Below are positions 1 through 9,970 of a DNA stretch of 64,000 bases, in pieces (position 1 is the first letter of the stretch; each line of letters opens with the position of its first letter). The position numbers and the translations under genes were made by a program. This DNA comes from Nocardioides sp. Root190 (GTDB lineage Bacteria > Actinomycetota > Actinomycetes > Propionibacteriales > Nocardioidaceae). Where the stretch lies: assembly GCF_001428565.1 (NCBI RefSeq), contig NZ_LMIA01000012.1:361099-425098 (forward strand). The letters run 5' to 3'. The notes beneath the pieces are model-generated. The model did no database searches, was not told the origin of the DNA, and saw only the letters and a program-made list of their open reading frames with translations.

Positions 1-297
1 CGCCGAGACCTCCACGAAGCGACGCCCGGTCTGCTGGCTGATGATCGAGGCGATCGTCGTCTTGCCCGTGCCCGGCGGACCCCACAGGAGCAGCGACAGC
101 GACTGGTCGCCCTCCACGAGCTGGCGCAGGGGCGATCCGGGCGCCCTCAGGTGCGCCTGGCCGACGAGCTCCTCGAGGCCACGCGGGCGCATGCGTACGG
201 CGAGGGGCGCCGCCGCGTGCACGGCGTCCGAGAGCGACCCGCCGGACGGCGTACCCCTGCTGGAAGGGGTGTCGAACAGCTGGGGCTCGTCATCCAC
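1..297 (-). CDS. rarA: Replication-associated recombination protein A (RarA/MgsA-type AAA+ ATPase), N-terminal part
   Basis: This gene runs off the left edge, so only the first 99 residues are present. The translation has the Walker A motif GPPGTGKTT at about residues 72-80, preceded by RMRPRGLEELVGQ. That opening is typical of RarA clamp-loader-like AAA+ ATPases, which act at stalled replication forks. The short acidic lead with a LFDTP-like segment resembles the N-terminus of actinobacterial RarA proteins, where such a segment may contact the sliding clamp (inference). I chose the GTG at 297 because it is in frame with Walker A and begins just before this segment. It lies 24 bases downstream of the oppF-like stop on the same strand. 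Family assignment is firm to the AAA+ level; RarA rather than RuvB follows from the first 100 residues only. Confidence 0.85.
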   Translation of the reverse strand, partial: MDDEPQLFDTPSSRGTPSGGSLSDAVHAAAPLAVRMRPRGLEELVGQAHLRAPGSPLRQLVEGDQSLSLLLWGPPGTGKTTIASIISQQTGRRFVEVSA

Positions 298-321
298 GAC
301 TCGACCCTATCCGCGTGGTCC

Positions 322-1557
<1,236 letters not shown>

Positions 1558-1559
1558 GC

Positions 1560-2633
1560 TCAGGCCTCCTTGGCCAGTTCGGGGGCGATCTCCGGGAGCA
1601 CCTTGATCTCATAGATCCGGTCCGGGTTCGCCAGGTGGCACCGCTTGAGGTGGCCGGGACGCGCACTGGCCTCGAGGTCCGGGAGGACCGTCGTGCACAG
1701 CTGGCCGGGCACCTCGTCGCGGAAGCCGCACCGCGGGTGGAACGCACATCCGGTCGGCGGGTTGAGCAGGCTGGGCGGGTTGCCCGGGATCGGCACCATC
1801 CGCGCGTTCGTGTCAGCAGTCAGGTTCGGGACGCTCGAGAGCAGGCCCCACGTGTACGGCATCTCGGGGTGGGTGAGCACCTCGTTGCAGGGGCCGTACT
1901 CGACGGCACGGCCGCCGTACATGACCAGCACGTCGTCGGCCATCTCCGCCACGACACCGAGGTCGTGGGTGATGATGATGACCCCGGTGTTGAACTCCTT
2001 CTGGAGGTTGCCCAAGAGGTCGAGGATCTGGGCCTGGACCGTCACGTCGAGTGCGGTCGTCGGCTCGTCGGCGATCACCAGCGTCGGGTCGTTGATCAGC
2101 GCCATCGCGATCATCGCGCGCTGCCGCATGCCACCCGAGAACTGGTGGGGGTAGGCGTCGTAGCGACGGTCCGGCTGCGGGATGCCGACCAGCTCGAGCA
2201 TGTCGACGACGCGGCTGCGGGCTGCCTTGCGGCCGACCTTGTTGTGGACCCGGTAGGCCTCGGCGATCTGGGCCCCGACGGAGTAGTACGGGTGCATCGC
2301 GGACAGCGGATCCTGGAAGATCATCGCGATGTCCTTGCCGCGGTGCAGGCGCATGTCCTCGTTGGACAGGGTCAGCAGGTCGACGCCGTCGAGACGGATC
2401 TCGCCGCTGACCTTGGCGCTGGTGCCGCGGTGGAGACCAAGGATCGCCGAGCTGGACACGGACTTGCCGGACCCGGACTCACCCACGATGCCGAGGGTCT
2501 TGCCCCGGGCCAGGGTGAAGGACAGGCCGTCGGTGGCCTTGACGATGCCGTCGCTCGTCGGGAAGTGGACCTTGAGGTCGTCGACCTCGAGGAAGGGTGC
2601 CGGGGTGCCGGACGTGGTCAGGGACGCAGTCAC
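1560..2633 (-). CDS. Peptide ABC transporter ATP-binding protein (OppD/DppD-like)
   Basis: Second ATPase of the importer, 357 residues. It shows Walker A GESGSGKSV, a signature read as FSGGMRQRAMIAMAL, and Walker B LVIADEPTTALD. The C-terminal domain has the cysteine pattern of the oligo_HPY extension (GCAFHPRCGF and later cysteines), as in OppD/DppD. The GTG at 2633 follows an AAGGAA-type ribosome binding site. It starts 15 bases after the permease gene stop and is followed after 2 bases by the OppF-like partner, forming the usual D-F heterodimer. Both ATPases keep their catalytic motifs, so the pump should be active. Confidence 0.93.
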   Translation of the reverse strand: MTASLTTSGTPAPFLEVDDLKVHFPTSDGIVKATDGLSFTLARGKTLGIVGESGSGKSVSSSAILGLHRGTSAKVSGEIRLDGVDLLTLSNEDMRLHRGKDIAMIFQDPLSAMHPYYSVGAQIAEAYRVHNKVGRKAARSRVVDMLELVGIPQPDRRYDAYPHQFSGGMRQRAMIAMALINDPTLVIADEPTTALDVTVQAQILDLLGNLQKEFNTGVIIITHDLGVVAEMADDVLVMYGGRAVEYGPCNEVLTHPEMPYTWGLLSSVPNLTADTNARMVPIPGNPPSLLNPPTGCAFHPRCGFRDEVPGQLCTTVLPDLEASARPGHLKRCHLANPDRIYEIKVLPEIAPELAKEA

Positions 2634-2648
2634 TGTCTCGTTCCCTTC

Positions 2649-3665
2649 CTACCCGAGCCGCACTCGGGGATCGATGAAGGCGTAGGCGATGTCGACGATG
2701 ATGTTCATGAGGATCACGAACGCTCCTGCCACGAGCACCACGCCGATGATCGTCGGCAGGTCCCAGGCGTTGGAGGCATCGACGGTCAGGGAGCCGAGGC
2801 CGGGATAGGCGAAGACGCGCTCGGTGATGATCGCTCCGCCGAGTAGGCCGGCGAAGTCGAGACCCGTCATCGTGACGAGCGGGGTCAGCGCCGCGCGCAG
2901 GCCGTGCTTGAACAGGACCGTGCGCCCCTTCAGGCCCTTGGCCCGGGCGGTGCGGATGTAGTCCTCGGACAACGACTCGAGGACGAAGGCACGGGTGATG
3001 CGGACATAGCTGGCGAGGAAGACCAGCGCCAGGGTGAAGGACGGCAGGAAGAGGTTGCCGAACCAGGCGCCCACTCCCCCTTCGGCAATGGGCGTGTAGG
3101 CCGGGTAGGCCAGCAGGCCCCACTTGACGACGACGTACTTCAGGAAGAAGACCGCGATGAAGAAGGTGGGGAAGGCGAACGCGATCAGGGTCAGGCCGAC
3201 GATCCCGCGGTCGATGATCGACCCCTTCGTGATCGCCGACATGATGCCGAGCAGGACGCCGAAGAAGAGCCAGATGACGACCGCCAGCACGGCCAGGGAG
3301 ATGGTGACCGGAGCCGCTTCGGTGAGCAGCTCGTTGACGGTCTTCGCATTGAACTGGGAGTAGCCCAGGCAGGGGGCCGTGCAGTCGGTGACGATCTCGG
3401 GTGCGGCGGCACGCAGCTCGGGGTCGAGCGGGTACTTGCGTCCCTCGACGACACCCCTCACGAAGCTGCCCCACTGGGCGTAGAACGGCTTGTCGTAGCC
3501 GAGCGCCTTCTCGGTCACCGCGATCTGCTGCTCGTTGCAGATCTTCCCGCAGGCCAGACGGGCCTGGTTGACGGGCGCTGCGAAGAACAGCATGAACGTG
3601 ACCAGCGTCAGCGTCAGAAGCAGCACCACTCCGATCACGCATCGGCGCGCGGCATATGCCCACAT
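2649..3665 (-). CDS. Peptide ABC transporter permease (OppB/DppB-like)
   Basis: Inner-membrane permease of the binding-protein-dependent type, about 338 residues. The N-terminal membrane helix (YAARRCVIGVVLLLTLTLVT) is followed by a long external loop with four cysteines (residues about 35-100). The remaining helices and the conserved EAA-type loop (about RITRAFVLESLSEDYIRTAR) come after it. A longer in-frame reading exists, but the ATG at 3665 is preceded by GGTGGAG at good spacing and matches family starts. The paired cysteines in the first external loop are unusual and may form disulfides (inference). It partners with the OppC-like permease at 5634-6638. A hairpin (3743-3776) separates it from the upstream binding-protein gene. 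Confidence 0.92.
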   Translation of the reverse strand: MWAYAARRCVIGVVLLLTLTLVTFMLFFAAPVNQARLACGKICNEQQIAVTEKALGYDKPFYAQWGSFVRGVVEGRKYPLDPELRAAAPEIVTDCTAPCLGYSQFNAKTVNELLTEAAPVTISLAVLAVVIWLFFGVLLGIMSAITKGSIIDRGIVGLTLIAFAFPTFFIAVFFLKYVVVKWGLLAYPAYTPIAEGGVGAWFGNLFLPSFTLALVFLASYVRITRAFVLESLSEDYIRTARAKGLKGRTVLFKHGLRAALTPLVTMTGLDFAGLLGGAIITERVFAYPGLGSLTVDASNAWDLPTIIGVVLVAGAFVILMNIIVDIAYAFIDPRVRLG

Positions 3666-3742
3666 GTTCGGGTACTCCACCCTCTGTCTCGGTCGACGTG
3701 TGTGTCGTGCCCGCCGCACGCCCGATCGGGGCGGCTGGGCAG

Positions 3743-3776
3743 GGCTGGGTGGGCGCCTCGCGGCGCCCACCCAGCC
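3743..3776 (-). terminator. Strong hairpin after the binding-protein gene
   Basis: A perfect 15-bp inverted repeat (GGCTGGGTGGGCGCC and its complement) with a TCGC loop lies between the solute-binding-protein stop (3812) and the next permease start (3665). No T-run follows on the minus strand. It therefore probably works as a partial terminator or mRNA 3'-stabiliser that keeps binding-protein expression above that of the membrane genes, a common design in such operons. Confidence 0.6.
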
Positions 3777-3811
3777 GTCAGCCAGCAGTCAGAGCCTGCT
3801 GACCTCTGTCA

Positions 3812-5551
3812 CTACTTGGTCTCGACCCCGATCAGGCCGAGCTCCGGGTAGGCCGACGACGCGGCCGTGGTGGTGAAGCCGGTGACCTTCGAGCCGAAGA
3901 GCCAGTTGAACTTCGTGATCTCGAGCGGCATGTAGGCGAACTCCTCGCCCAGGACCTTGTCGGCGTCCTGGAGCTTGGCGACCTGGTCCTCGACCGTCGA
4001 GGCGTTGGCGGACTCGTCGACGAGAGCCTCGAACGCGTCCGACTGGTAGCAGCCGTAGTCGTTGCCACAGGTGGCGTCGGAGAAGTTCGGGCGGCTGTCG
4101 AAGAGCGGCGGCAGGACCGTCGACATCGACGGCCAGTCAGCACCCCATCCGGCCCAGAGGACGTCGGAGTCCTTGTTCGGCGTCGCAGCCACGTCGTAGT
4201 ACGTGTCCTGCAGACCGTCCAGGGTCACCTTGAAGCCAGCCGCGTCCCAACCCTCCTTGATGATCGCCATCGCCTTGTCGGCGGTGGGCGTCTTCGGGTA
4301 GCTGAGCTTGATCGGGTACGGCGTCTTCACGCCGGCCTCGGCGAGCAGCGCCTTGGCCGCAGCCGGGTCACCGTCGTTGTTGTTGTCCTCGGCGAACGCC
4401 GGGTTGTCCTGCGAGCCGGACACACCGGGGTTGACGATCGTCTCGGCCGGAGCCGCAGTCCGCTCGCCACCGAGGGCCTTGACGTAGCCGTTCAGGTTCA
4501 GCGAGACGGCGAGCGCCTTCTTGACCTTGACGTCCGTGATGCGCTTGGCGTTCGGCACCAGGTAGGAGTTGTACGGCGAGAGGACGTTGAGGTAGCGCTT
4601 CTCGACCTCACCGGTGATCTTCGGGAACTGCGGCGGCGAGACGCGAGCGTTGGTGATCGCGTACTGGTCGTTGCCGGAGTTCTTGATCAGGCGGTCGTTG
4701 AAGAGCTCGCCAGCGGTGTCAGAGTTGTTGATCTGCCACTCGATGACGTCCGGAAGGGCGAGACGCAGCTCCTCCGGCTTGTCGGTCTTGACGTCGTACT
4801 GGTCGTTGCGGACCAGCGTGGCGCCCTTGTCCTTGTCCCAGACACCGCCCTCGACCTTGTACGGGCCGTTGGACAGGACGTTCCACTTGCCCTTGTCGCC
4901 CTCGTCAGAGGCCTCCTTGTAGGGGTCGACCATCATCATGCCGGCCGCAGCCTGCGGGAAGTCGGCCCACGGCTTGTTGAAGCGGAACGTGACCGTCTTG
5001 CCCTCACAGCTGACAGCGTCCTCGAACGCAGCCTGCTGCTCGGCAGTGGCCTTGTAGGGGCCCGGGTAGTCCTCCACGTCGATGTAGCTGAGCGTGTAGT
5101 TCGGGCCACCGATGATGACGTCGTTGGCGAAGACGCGGCTCGTGCCGTACTGGACGTCCTCACAGGTGACGTCGGAGCCGTCCTCCCACTTGACGCCGTC
5201 CTTCAGCGTGAACTTCCAGACCTTGCCGCCTTCGCTGGCAGTGCCGGTGTCCGTCGCCAGGTCGGCGACCGGGGTGTTGGCCACCTCGGGGTCCTCCGAC
5301 ATCGGGAACGCCACGAGGCCGCGGTAGAGCACGCGACGCCAGTTGGCGAGCTGGACGCCGTAGTAGATGCGCTGCGGGTCCGCCGCCTCGAAGGGGAAGG
5401 CCTGCAGGTAGTACAGGGTCCCACCCTTGGATGCGGTGGCCTCGGACTTGCCGCCCGGGCCATCGCTGTCCCCGCCACCACAGGCGGCCAGGGTCATGCC
5501 CAAGGCTGCTGCGGCACCAGCCGCGACTGCCTTCTTCAGATTCATACCCAT
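3812..5551 (-). CDS. Solute-binding lipoprotein of a peptide-type ABC importer (family 5)
   Basis: The 579-residue protein begins with a lipoprotein signal (KKAVAAGAAAALGMTLAACG); the lipobox LAAC places the modified cysteine at residue 24. It should be anchored outside the membrane and deliver ligand to the permeases. The body matches family-5 binding proteins, for example GGTLYYL near the start, the EVANTPVADLATD region, LKDGVKWEDGSDVT and a C-terminal ADKVLGEEFAYMPLE segment. The ATG at 5551 follows AGGAGGAA at ideal spacing. The gene sits between the two permease genes, an order less common than binding protein first. The ligand is likely a peptide, but nickel, opines or sugars cannot be excluded. 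Confidence 0.93.
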   Translation of the reverse strand: MGMNLKKAVAAGAAAALGMTLAACGGGDSDGPGGKSEATASKGGTLYYLQAFPFEAADPQRIYYGVQLANWRRVLYRGLVAFPMSEDPEVANTPVADLATDTGTASEGGKVWKFTLKDGVKWEDGSDVTCEDVQYGTSRVFANDVIIGGPNYTLSYIDVEDYPGPYKATAEQQAAFEDAVSCEGKTVTFRFNKPWADFPQAAAGMMMVDPYKEASDEGDKGKWNVLSNGPYKVEGGVWDKDKGATLVRNDQYDVKTDKPEELRLALPDVIEWQINNSDTAGELFNDRLIKNSGNDQYAITNARVSPPQFPKITGEVEKRYLNVLSPYNSYLVPNAKRITDVKVKKALAVSLNLNGYVKALGGERTAAPAETIVNPGVSGSQDNPAFAEDNNNDGDPAAAKALLAEAGVKTPYPIKLSYPKTPTADKAMAIIKEGWDAAGFKVTLDGLQDTYYDVAATPNKDSDVLWAGWGADWPSMSTVLPPLFDSRPNFSDATCGNDYGCYQSDAFEALVDESANASTVEDQVAKLQDADKVLGEEFAYMPLEITKFNWLFGSKVTGFTTTAASSAYPELGLIGVETK

Positions 5552-5633
5552 TTGCTTCCTCCTAGGATGTGCGGCGCACGGCGCGGCACGTTCGTCGACG
5601 AGGTGTCGGCGAAGTCGGTCGGGATGGTGCGGG

Positions 5634-6638
5634 TCATCGCTGCGCCTTGGGGTCCAGGGCGTCGCGGACTCCGTCCCCGAGAAGGTTGAAGCTGACGACG
5701 ATGATCGCGATCAGCAACGCGGGGAAGAAGAAGTAGAGGAACTCGGTGTCGGCGTAGCTCAGCGAGAGCGTCAGCACGTTGCCGAGCGTCGGGGTGGGCT
5801 CACCGATGCCGATGCCGAGGAACGAGAGCGCCGCCTCGGCCGACACGAACGCCGGCATCATCAGCGTGAAGGTCACCAGGATCGGCGCCCAGAGGTTCGG
5901 CAGGATCTCGCGGAAGTAGATCCGGCGGCGCGAGGCGCCCATCATCTTCGCGGCCTCGACGAACTCGCGCTCCCGGATCGAGAGCACCTGACCTCGCACG
6001 ATCCGGGCGATGCCCGTCCAGCCGAAGATGCCCAGCACCACGATGACGTAGATCGCCGCACTGGAGTTCTGGCTCTCGATCCCGACCGTCTCGCGGATGA
6101 AGGCGAGACCGACGGTGGACAGCGCCAGCAGCATCAGGGTCTGCGGGAAGGCCAGCGTGAGGTCGATGATCCGGCCGATCACCATGTCGACCCAGCCACC
6201 GGCTGCGCCCGACACGATGCCGAGGACGACGCCGAGGACCATCGCGATCATCGTCGCCGAGATCGCGATGAAGAGCGAGAACGTCGTGCCGTACCAGAGG
6301 CGCGAGAGTGCGTCGCGGCCGATGCCCGGCTCGAGACCGAGCCAGTGGTTGCCCGACATGCCGCCGAACTTGCCGATCGGGTAGCTGAACTCGTCGAGCA
6401 GGTCGGTGTTGGTGCCGTAGGGGTCCAGGACGCCGAACTTCACCAGGAACGGTGCAGCGATCGCGGCGACCATGAAGAGCAGGACGACGACCGCAGAGAT
6501 CATCGTGAGCTTGTCCTTGCGCAACCGCGAGAGCGCCAGCTGCGTCGGCGACTTGCTCGCGACCTCGCCGGCAACGGTCTCCGGCGTCGCAGTGGGATCA
6601 ATCTGATGGCTGTCCAGATCGCTGCTCGGAACAGTCAT
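5634..6638 (-). CDS. Peptide ABC transporter permease (OppC/DppC-like)
   Basis: Second permease subunit, about 334 residues. A cytoplasmic N-terminal tail (OppC_N type, with SPTQLALSRLRKDKLTMISA) leads into the first membrane helix. The transmembrane domain carries the EAA loop (EFVEAAKMMGASRRRIYFRE) and ends in the typical LLGDGVRDALDPK. I chose the ATG at 6638 because GAGGTGG precedes it at good spacing; a GTG two codons upstream is the alternative. It is the first gene of the importer operon, so its promoter should lie in 6645-6790. Together with the genes at 3812, 2649, 1560 and 322 it makes a complete importer. Confidence 0.92.
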   Translation of the reverse strand: MTVPSSDLDSHQIDPTATPETVAGEVASKSPTQLALSRLRKDKLTMISAVVVLLFMVAAIAAPFLVKFGVLDPYGTNTDLLDEFSYPIGKFGGMSGNHWLGLEPGIGRDALSRLWYGTTFSLFIAISATMIAMVLGVVLGIVSGAAGGWVDMVIGRIIDLTLAFPQTLMLLALSTVGLAFIRETVGIESQNSSAAIYVIVVLGIFGWTGIARIVRGQVLSIREREFVEAAKMMGASRRRIYFREILPNLWAPILVTFTLMMPAFVSAEAALSFLGIGIGEPTPTLGNVLTLSLSYADTEFLYFFFPALLIAIIVVSFNLLGDGVRDALDPKAQR

Positions 6639-6766
6639 TCCCACCTCATCACGTCGAGACTTCCGTTACGGCGAGCCGGGTCGTCTGGCCCCGGCACCGC
6701 AGGCGACATTAGGCGCAGCGGTTGCGCCAAAGCGATAGCGACGCGGTAACGGTTTGGTCTCGACGG

Positions 6767-6783
6767 CCGGTAAAACCTACCGG
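6767..6783 (-). terminator. Possible terminator hairpin downstream of aspS
   Basis: CCGGTA and TACCGG are separated by five bases, and further pairing of flanking bases is possible with one bulge. It lies 10 bases past the aspS stop and before the ABC operon. No clear T-run follows, so this is a weak call. Confidence 0.35.
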
Positions 6784-6792
6784 CGTCGAGGC

Positions 6793-8565
6793 TCAGGCGC
6801 CGGTTTCGTCCTCCGGACGGGCGTCGACACCGGCTTCCTTGCGCTGCTCGGGCGTGATGGGTGCCGGTGCTGCGGTCAACGGGTCGTAGCCGCCACCGGA
6901 CTTCGGGAACGCGATGACCTCGCGGATCGAGTCCACCTTGGCCAGCATCGCGACGATCCGGTCCATGCCCACGGCGATGCCACCGTGCGGCGGGGCGCCG
7001 AACTTGAAGGCGTCGAGCAGGAAGCCGAACTTCTCCTGGGCCTCCTCCTCGCCGATGCCCATGACCGAGAAGACACGCTTCTGGACGTCCTCGCGGTGGA
7101 TCCGGATCGAGCCGCCACCGAGCTCGCTGCCGTTGCAGACGATGTCGTAGGCGTAGGCCAGCGCGCTGCCGGGGTCGGTGTCGAAGGTGTCCGCGAACTC
7201 CGGCTTGGGGCCGGTGAAGGCGTGGTGGACGGCCGTCCAGGCACCCGCGCCGACAGCGACGTCACCGGAGGCGACGGCGTCGGAGGCGGGCTCGAACATC
7301 GGCGCGTCGACGACCCACGTGAACGCGAAGGCGTCCTCGTCGATGAGGCCACCACGACGGCCGATCTCCAGGCGGGCCGCGCCGAGCAGCGCGCGGCTCG
7401 ACTTGGTCGCACCGGCGGCGAAGAAGATGCAGTCCCCCGGCACGGCGCCGACATGGGCGGCCAGACCGGCCCGCTCGGCGTCGGAGAGGTTCTTGGCGAC
7501 CGGTCCCCCGAGCTCGCCGTCCTCGGCGACCAGGACGTAGGCCAGGCCCTTGGCGCCACGCTGCCTGGCCCAGTCCTGCCAGGCGTCGAGCTTCTTGCGG
7601 GGCTGGCTCGCGCCGCCCGGCATGACCACGGCGCCGACGTACTCGGCCTGGAAGACCCGGAAGGTCGTCTCCTTGAAGTAGTCCGTGCACTCGACGAGCT
7701 CGTTGCCCATCCGCAGGTCGGGCTTGTCGGAGCCGAAGCGAGCCATCGCCTCGGCGTAGGTCATCCGCGGAAGCGGACGCGGGATCTCGTAGTCGATCTG
7801 GGCCCACATCTGTGCGAGGACGTCCTCCATGAGGGCGATGACGTCCTCCTGGTCGACGAAGCTCATCTCGATGTCGAGCTGGGTGAACTCGGGCTGCCGG
7901 TCGGCGCGGAAGTCCTCGTCGCGGTAGCAGCGCGCGATCTGGTAGTAGCGCTCGAGGCCACCGACCATCAGGAGCTGCTTGAAGAGCTGGGGGCTCTGCG
8001 GCAGGGCGTACCAGCTGCCGGGCGCCAGGCGTGCCGGCACCAGGAAGTCGCGGGCACCCTCGGGGGTGGACCGCGTCAGCGTCGGGGTCTCGACCTCGAC
8101 GAAGCCGTGCTGGTCGAGCACGTCGCGGGCAGCCTTGTTGATCCGGCTGCGCAGGCGGATCGCGGCGGCCGGGCCGCTGCGGCGCAGGTCGAGGTAACGG
8201 TGCTTGAGCCGCACCTCCTCGCCGACGTCGACGTGGTCGCTGATCGGGAACGGCAGCGGTGCCGCCGCGTTGAGCACCTCGACGGAGGTCGCGACGATCT
8301 CGATCGCGCCGGTCGGCAGGTTGGGGTTCTCGTTGCCCTCCACGCGCGCGACCACCTCACCGGTGATCTTGAGGCAGAACTCCGCACGCAGGCTGTGCGC
8401 CACGGCCTCGTCGCGGATGACGACCTGGACGATGCCGCTGGCCTCGCGCAGGTCGATGAAGGCCACACCACCGTGATCGCGACGATTGGCCACCCACCCG
8501 GCGAGGGTGACGGTCTGGCCGACGTGCTCGGCGCGCAACGCGCCGGCGTCCTGGGTGCGGATCAC
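6793..8565 (-). CDS. aspS: Aspartate-tRNA ligase (possibly non-discriminating Asp/Asn type)
   Basis: Class II aminoacyl-tRNA synthetase of about 590 residues, the usual bacterial length. The N-terminal OB fold (GQTVTLAGWVANRRDHGGVA) binds the anticodon. The class II core has motif 2 (FRAEYVGAVVMPGG region and YRDEDFRADRQPEFTQLD) and motif 3 (GGIAVGMDRIVAML). The large bacterial GAD-type insertion lies between. The GTG at 8565 starts MIRTQDAG, follows AAGGGGA and overlaps the hisS stop as GTGA, so translation is coupled to hisS. Many actinobacteria use an AspRS that also charges tRNA-Asn for later amidation; I cannot decide this here. Confidence 0.96.
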   Translation of the reverse strand: MIRTQDAGALRAEHVGQTVTLAGWVANRRDHGGVAFIDLREASGIVQVVIRDEAVAHSLRAEFCLKITGEVVARVEGNENPNLPTGAIEIVATSVEVLNAAAPLPFPISDHVDVGEEVRLKHRYLDLRRSGPAAAIRLRSRINKAARDVLDQHGFVEVETPTLTRSTPEGARDFLVPARLAPGSWYALPQSPQLFKQLLMVGGLERYYQIARCYRDEDFRADRQPEFTQLDIEMSFVDQEDVIALMEDVLAQMWAQIDYEIPRPLPRMTYAEAMARFGSDKPDLRMGNELVECTDYFKETTFRVFQAEYVGAVVMPGGASQPRKKLDAWQDWARQRGAKGLAYVLVAEDGELGGPVAKNLSDAERAGLAAHVGAVPGDCIFFAAGATKSSRALLGAARLEIGRRGGLIDEDAFAFTWVVDAPMFEPASDAVASGDVAVGAGAWTAVHHAFTGPKPEFADTFDTDPGSALAYAYDIVCNGSELGGGSIRIHREDVQKRVFSVMGIGEEEAQEKFGFLLDAFKFGAPPHGGIAVGMDRIVAMLAKVDSIREVIAFPKSGGGYDPLTAAPAPITPEQRKEAGVDARPEDETGA

Positions 8566-9962
8566 TGGGATTCCCCTTCGGTGGTGGCTTCGGTGGTGGC
8601 TTCTGTGGTGACGCTGACGACCTGCGGACGCAGGTCCTGGCTCGGAGGCTGCCATGTCGCCGGATCAGCGGCGACCTGGTTTCCCGAGCGGATGTCCTTG
8701 ACCTCGTTGGTGCCGTCGTCCTGACGGAACCAGACGTACGGGATGCCGCGACGCTCCGCGTGGCGGATCTGCTTGCCGAACTTGGCCGCCGTGGGGGCGA
8801 CCTCGCACGGGATGTCGCGGGCGCGCAGCGCCGTGGCGACGACGTCGGCCTCGGCACGGGAGTCCTCGTTAGTGACGGCGACGAGGACGACGCTCGGGAC
8901 CGAGCGGTCGGCCGTCAGCAGACCCCGCTGCACCAGCGGGACGAGCACGCGGCTGACGCCGAGGGAGATGCCGACGCCGGGGTACGTCGTACGGCCGTCG
9001 CTCGCGAGGGCGTCGTAGCGGCCACCCGAGCAGATCGATCCGAGCGACTCATAGCCGTCGAGGCGGGTCTCGAAGACCGTGCCGGTGTAGTAGTCCAGGC
9101 CGCGGGCGATCGACAGGTCGGCCACGATGCGCGCCGTCGCCGTCGCCAGGGGTGCGCAGGCGCGGACCAGCGTCGCCAGCTCGTCGAGTCCCTCGTCGAG
9201 CAGGTCGTGGCTGACACCCAGGTCGCGGACCCGGTCGACGAAGGAGTCGTCGGTCGTACGGATCGTGGCCAGCGCCAGGGCCTTGTCGGCCTGCTCGGCG
9301 GTGATGCCCGCCTCGTCGAGCAGCAGGGTGTGCACCTTGGCGGGATCGAGCTTGTCCAGCTTGTCGACCAGCCGCATGACCTCGTCGATGCCAGCGGCGT
9401 CGACGCCGAGACCGGCGTAGAAGCCCTGGATCAGCTTGCGGTTGTTGACCTGCAGCCGGAAGCCGGGCAGGCCGATGGAGTCGGGATCGGCGAGGCGGCT
9501 CAGTGCCTCCAGCATCACCCGCGCGATCTCCACGTCGTGGTGGAACGGCAGGTCGTCCCGACCGACGATGTCGATGTCGGCCTGGGTGAACTCGCGGAAG
9601 CGGCCCTCCTGGGGCCGTTCGCCGCGCCACACCTTCTGGATCTGGTAGCGCCGGAAGGGGAACTCGAGCTTGCCGGCGTTCTCCAGCACGTAGCGGGCGA
9701 AGGGCACCGTGAGGTCGAAGTGGAGCCCGATGCCCTTGTCCTTGCCCGCACTCTCCTCCTGCAGGCGCCGAAGGACGTAGACCTCCTTGGAGGTGTCCCC
9801 CTTGCGGAGCAGCTGGTCGAGCGGTTCGACGGCGCGGGTCTCGATGTTGGCGAAGCCGTGGAGCTCGAAGGTGCGGGCGAGGGTCGCCGTCACCTCCTGC
9901 TCGACGTAGCGCTGGGCAGGCAGGAACTCGGGGAATCCGCTGAGCGGAGTGGGCTTGGCCAT
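8562..9962 (-). CDS. hisS: Histidine-tRNA ligase
   Basis: Class II synthetase of about 466 residues. The protein opens with KPTPLSGFPEFLP, the classic actinobacterial HisRS start. Motif 2 is seen at YQIQKVWRGERPQEGRFREF, the histidine signature at ARGLDYYTGTVFE, and a C-terminal anticodon-binding domain follows. I took the ATG at 9962 (AGGA close upstream). A GTG at 9974 that overlaps the upstream stop as GTGA is a real alternative. The C-terminus carries a short TTEA repeat encoded by a 12-bp tandem repeat (8578-8613), which is not part of the conserved enzyme. It is coupled to aspS downstream. Confidence 0.96.
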   Translation of the reverse strand: MAKPTPLSGFPEFLPAQRYVEQEVTATLARTFELHGFANIETRAVEPLDQLLRKGDTSKEVYVLRRLQEESAGKDKGIGLHFDLTVPFARYVLENAGKLEFPFRRYQIQKVWRGERPQEGRFREFTQADIDIVGRDDLPFHHDVEIARVMLEALSRLADPDSIGLPGFRLQVNNRKLIQGFYAGLGVDAAGIDEVMRLVDKLDKLDPAKVHTLLLDEAGITAEQADKALALATIRTTDDSFVDRVRDLGVSHDLLDEGLDELATLVRACAPLATATARIVADLSIARGLDYYTGTVFETRLDGYESLGSICSGGRYDALASDGRTTYPGVGISLGVSRVLVPLVQRGLLTADRSVPSVVLVAVTNEDSRAEADVVATALRARDIPCEVAPTAAKFGKQIRHAERRGIPYVWFRQDDGTNEVKDIRSGNQVAADPATWQPPSQDLRPQVVSVTTEATTEATTEGESQ

Positions 9963-9970
9963 CGGTCCTG

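Noticed and set aside
8578..8613. Possible CRISPR-like or other array
   Set aside because: Only a coding 12-bp tandem repeat in hisS; no spacers. No CRISPR array or cas gene was seen anywhere.
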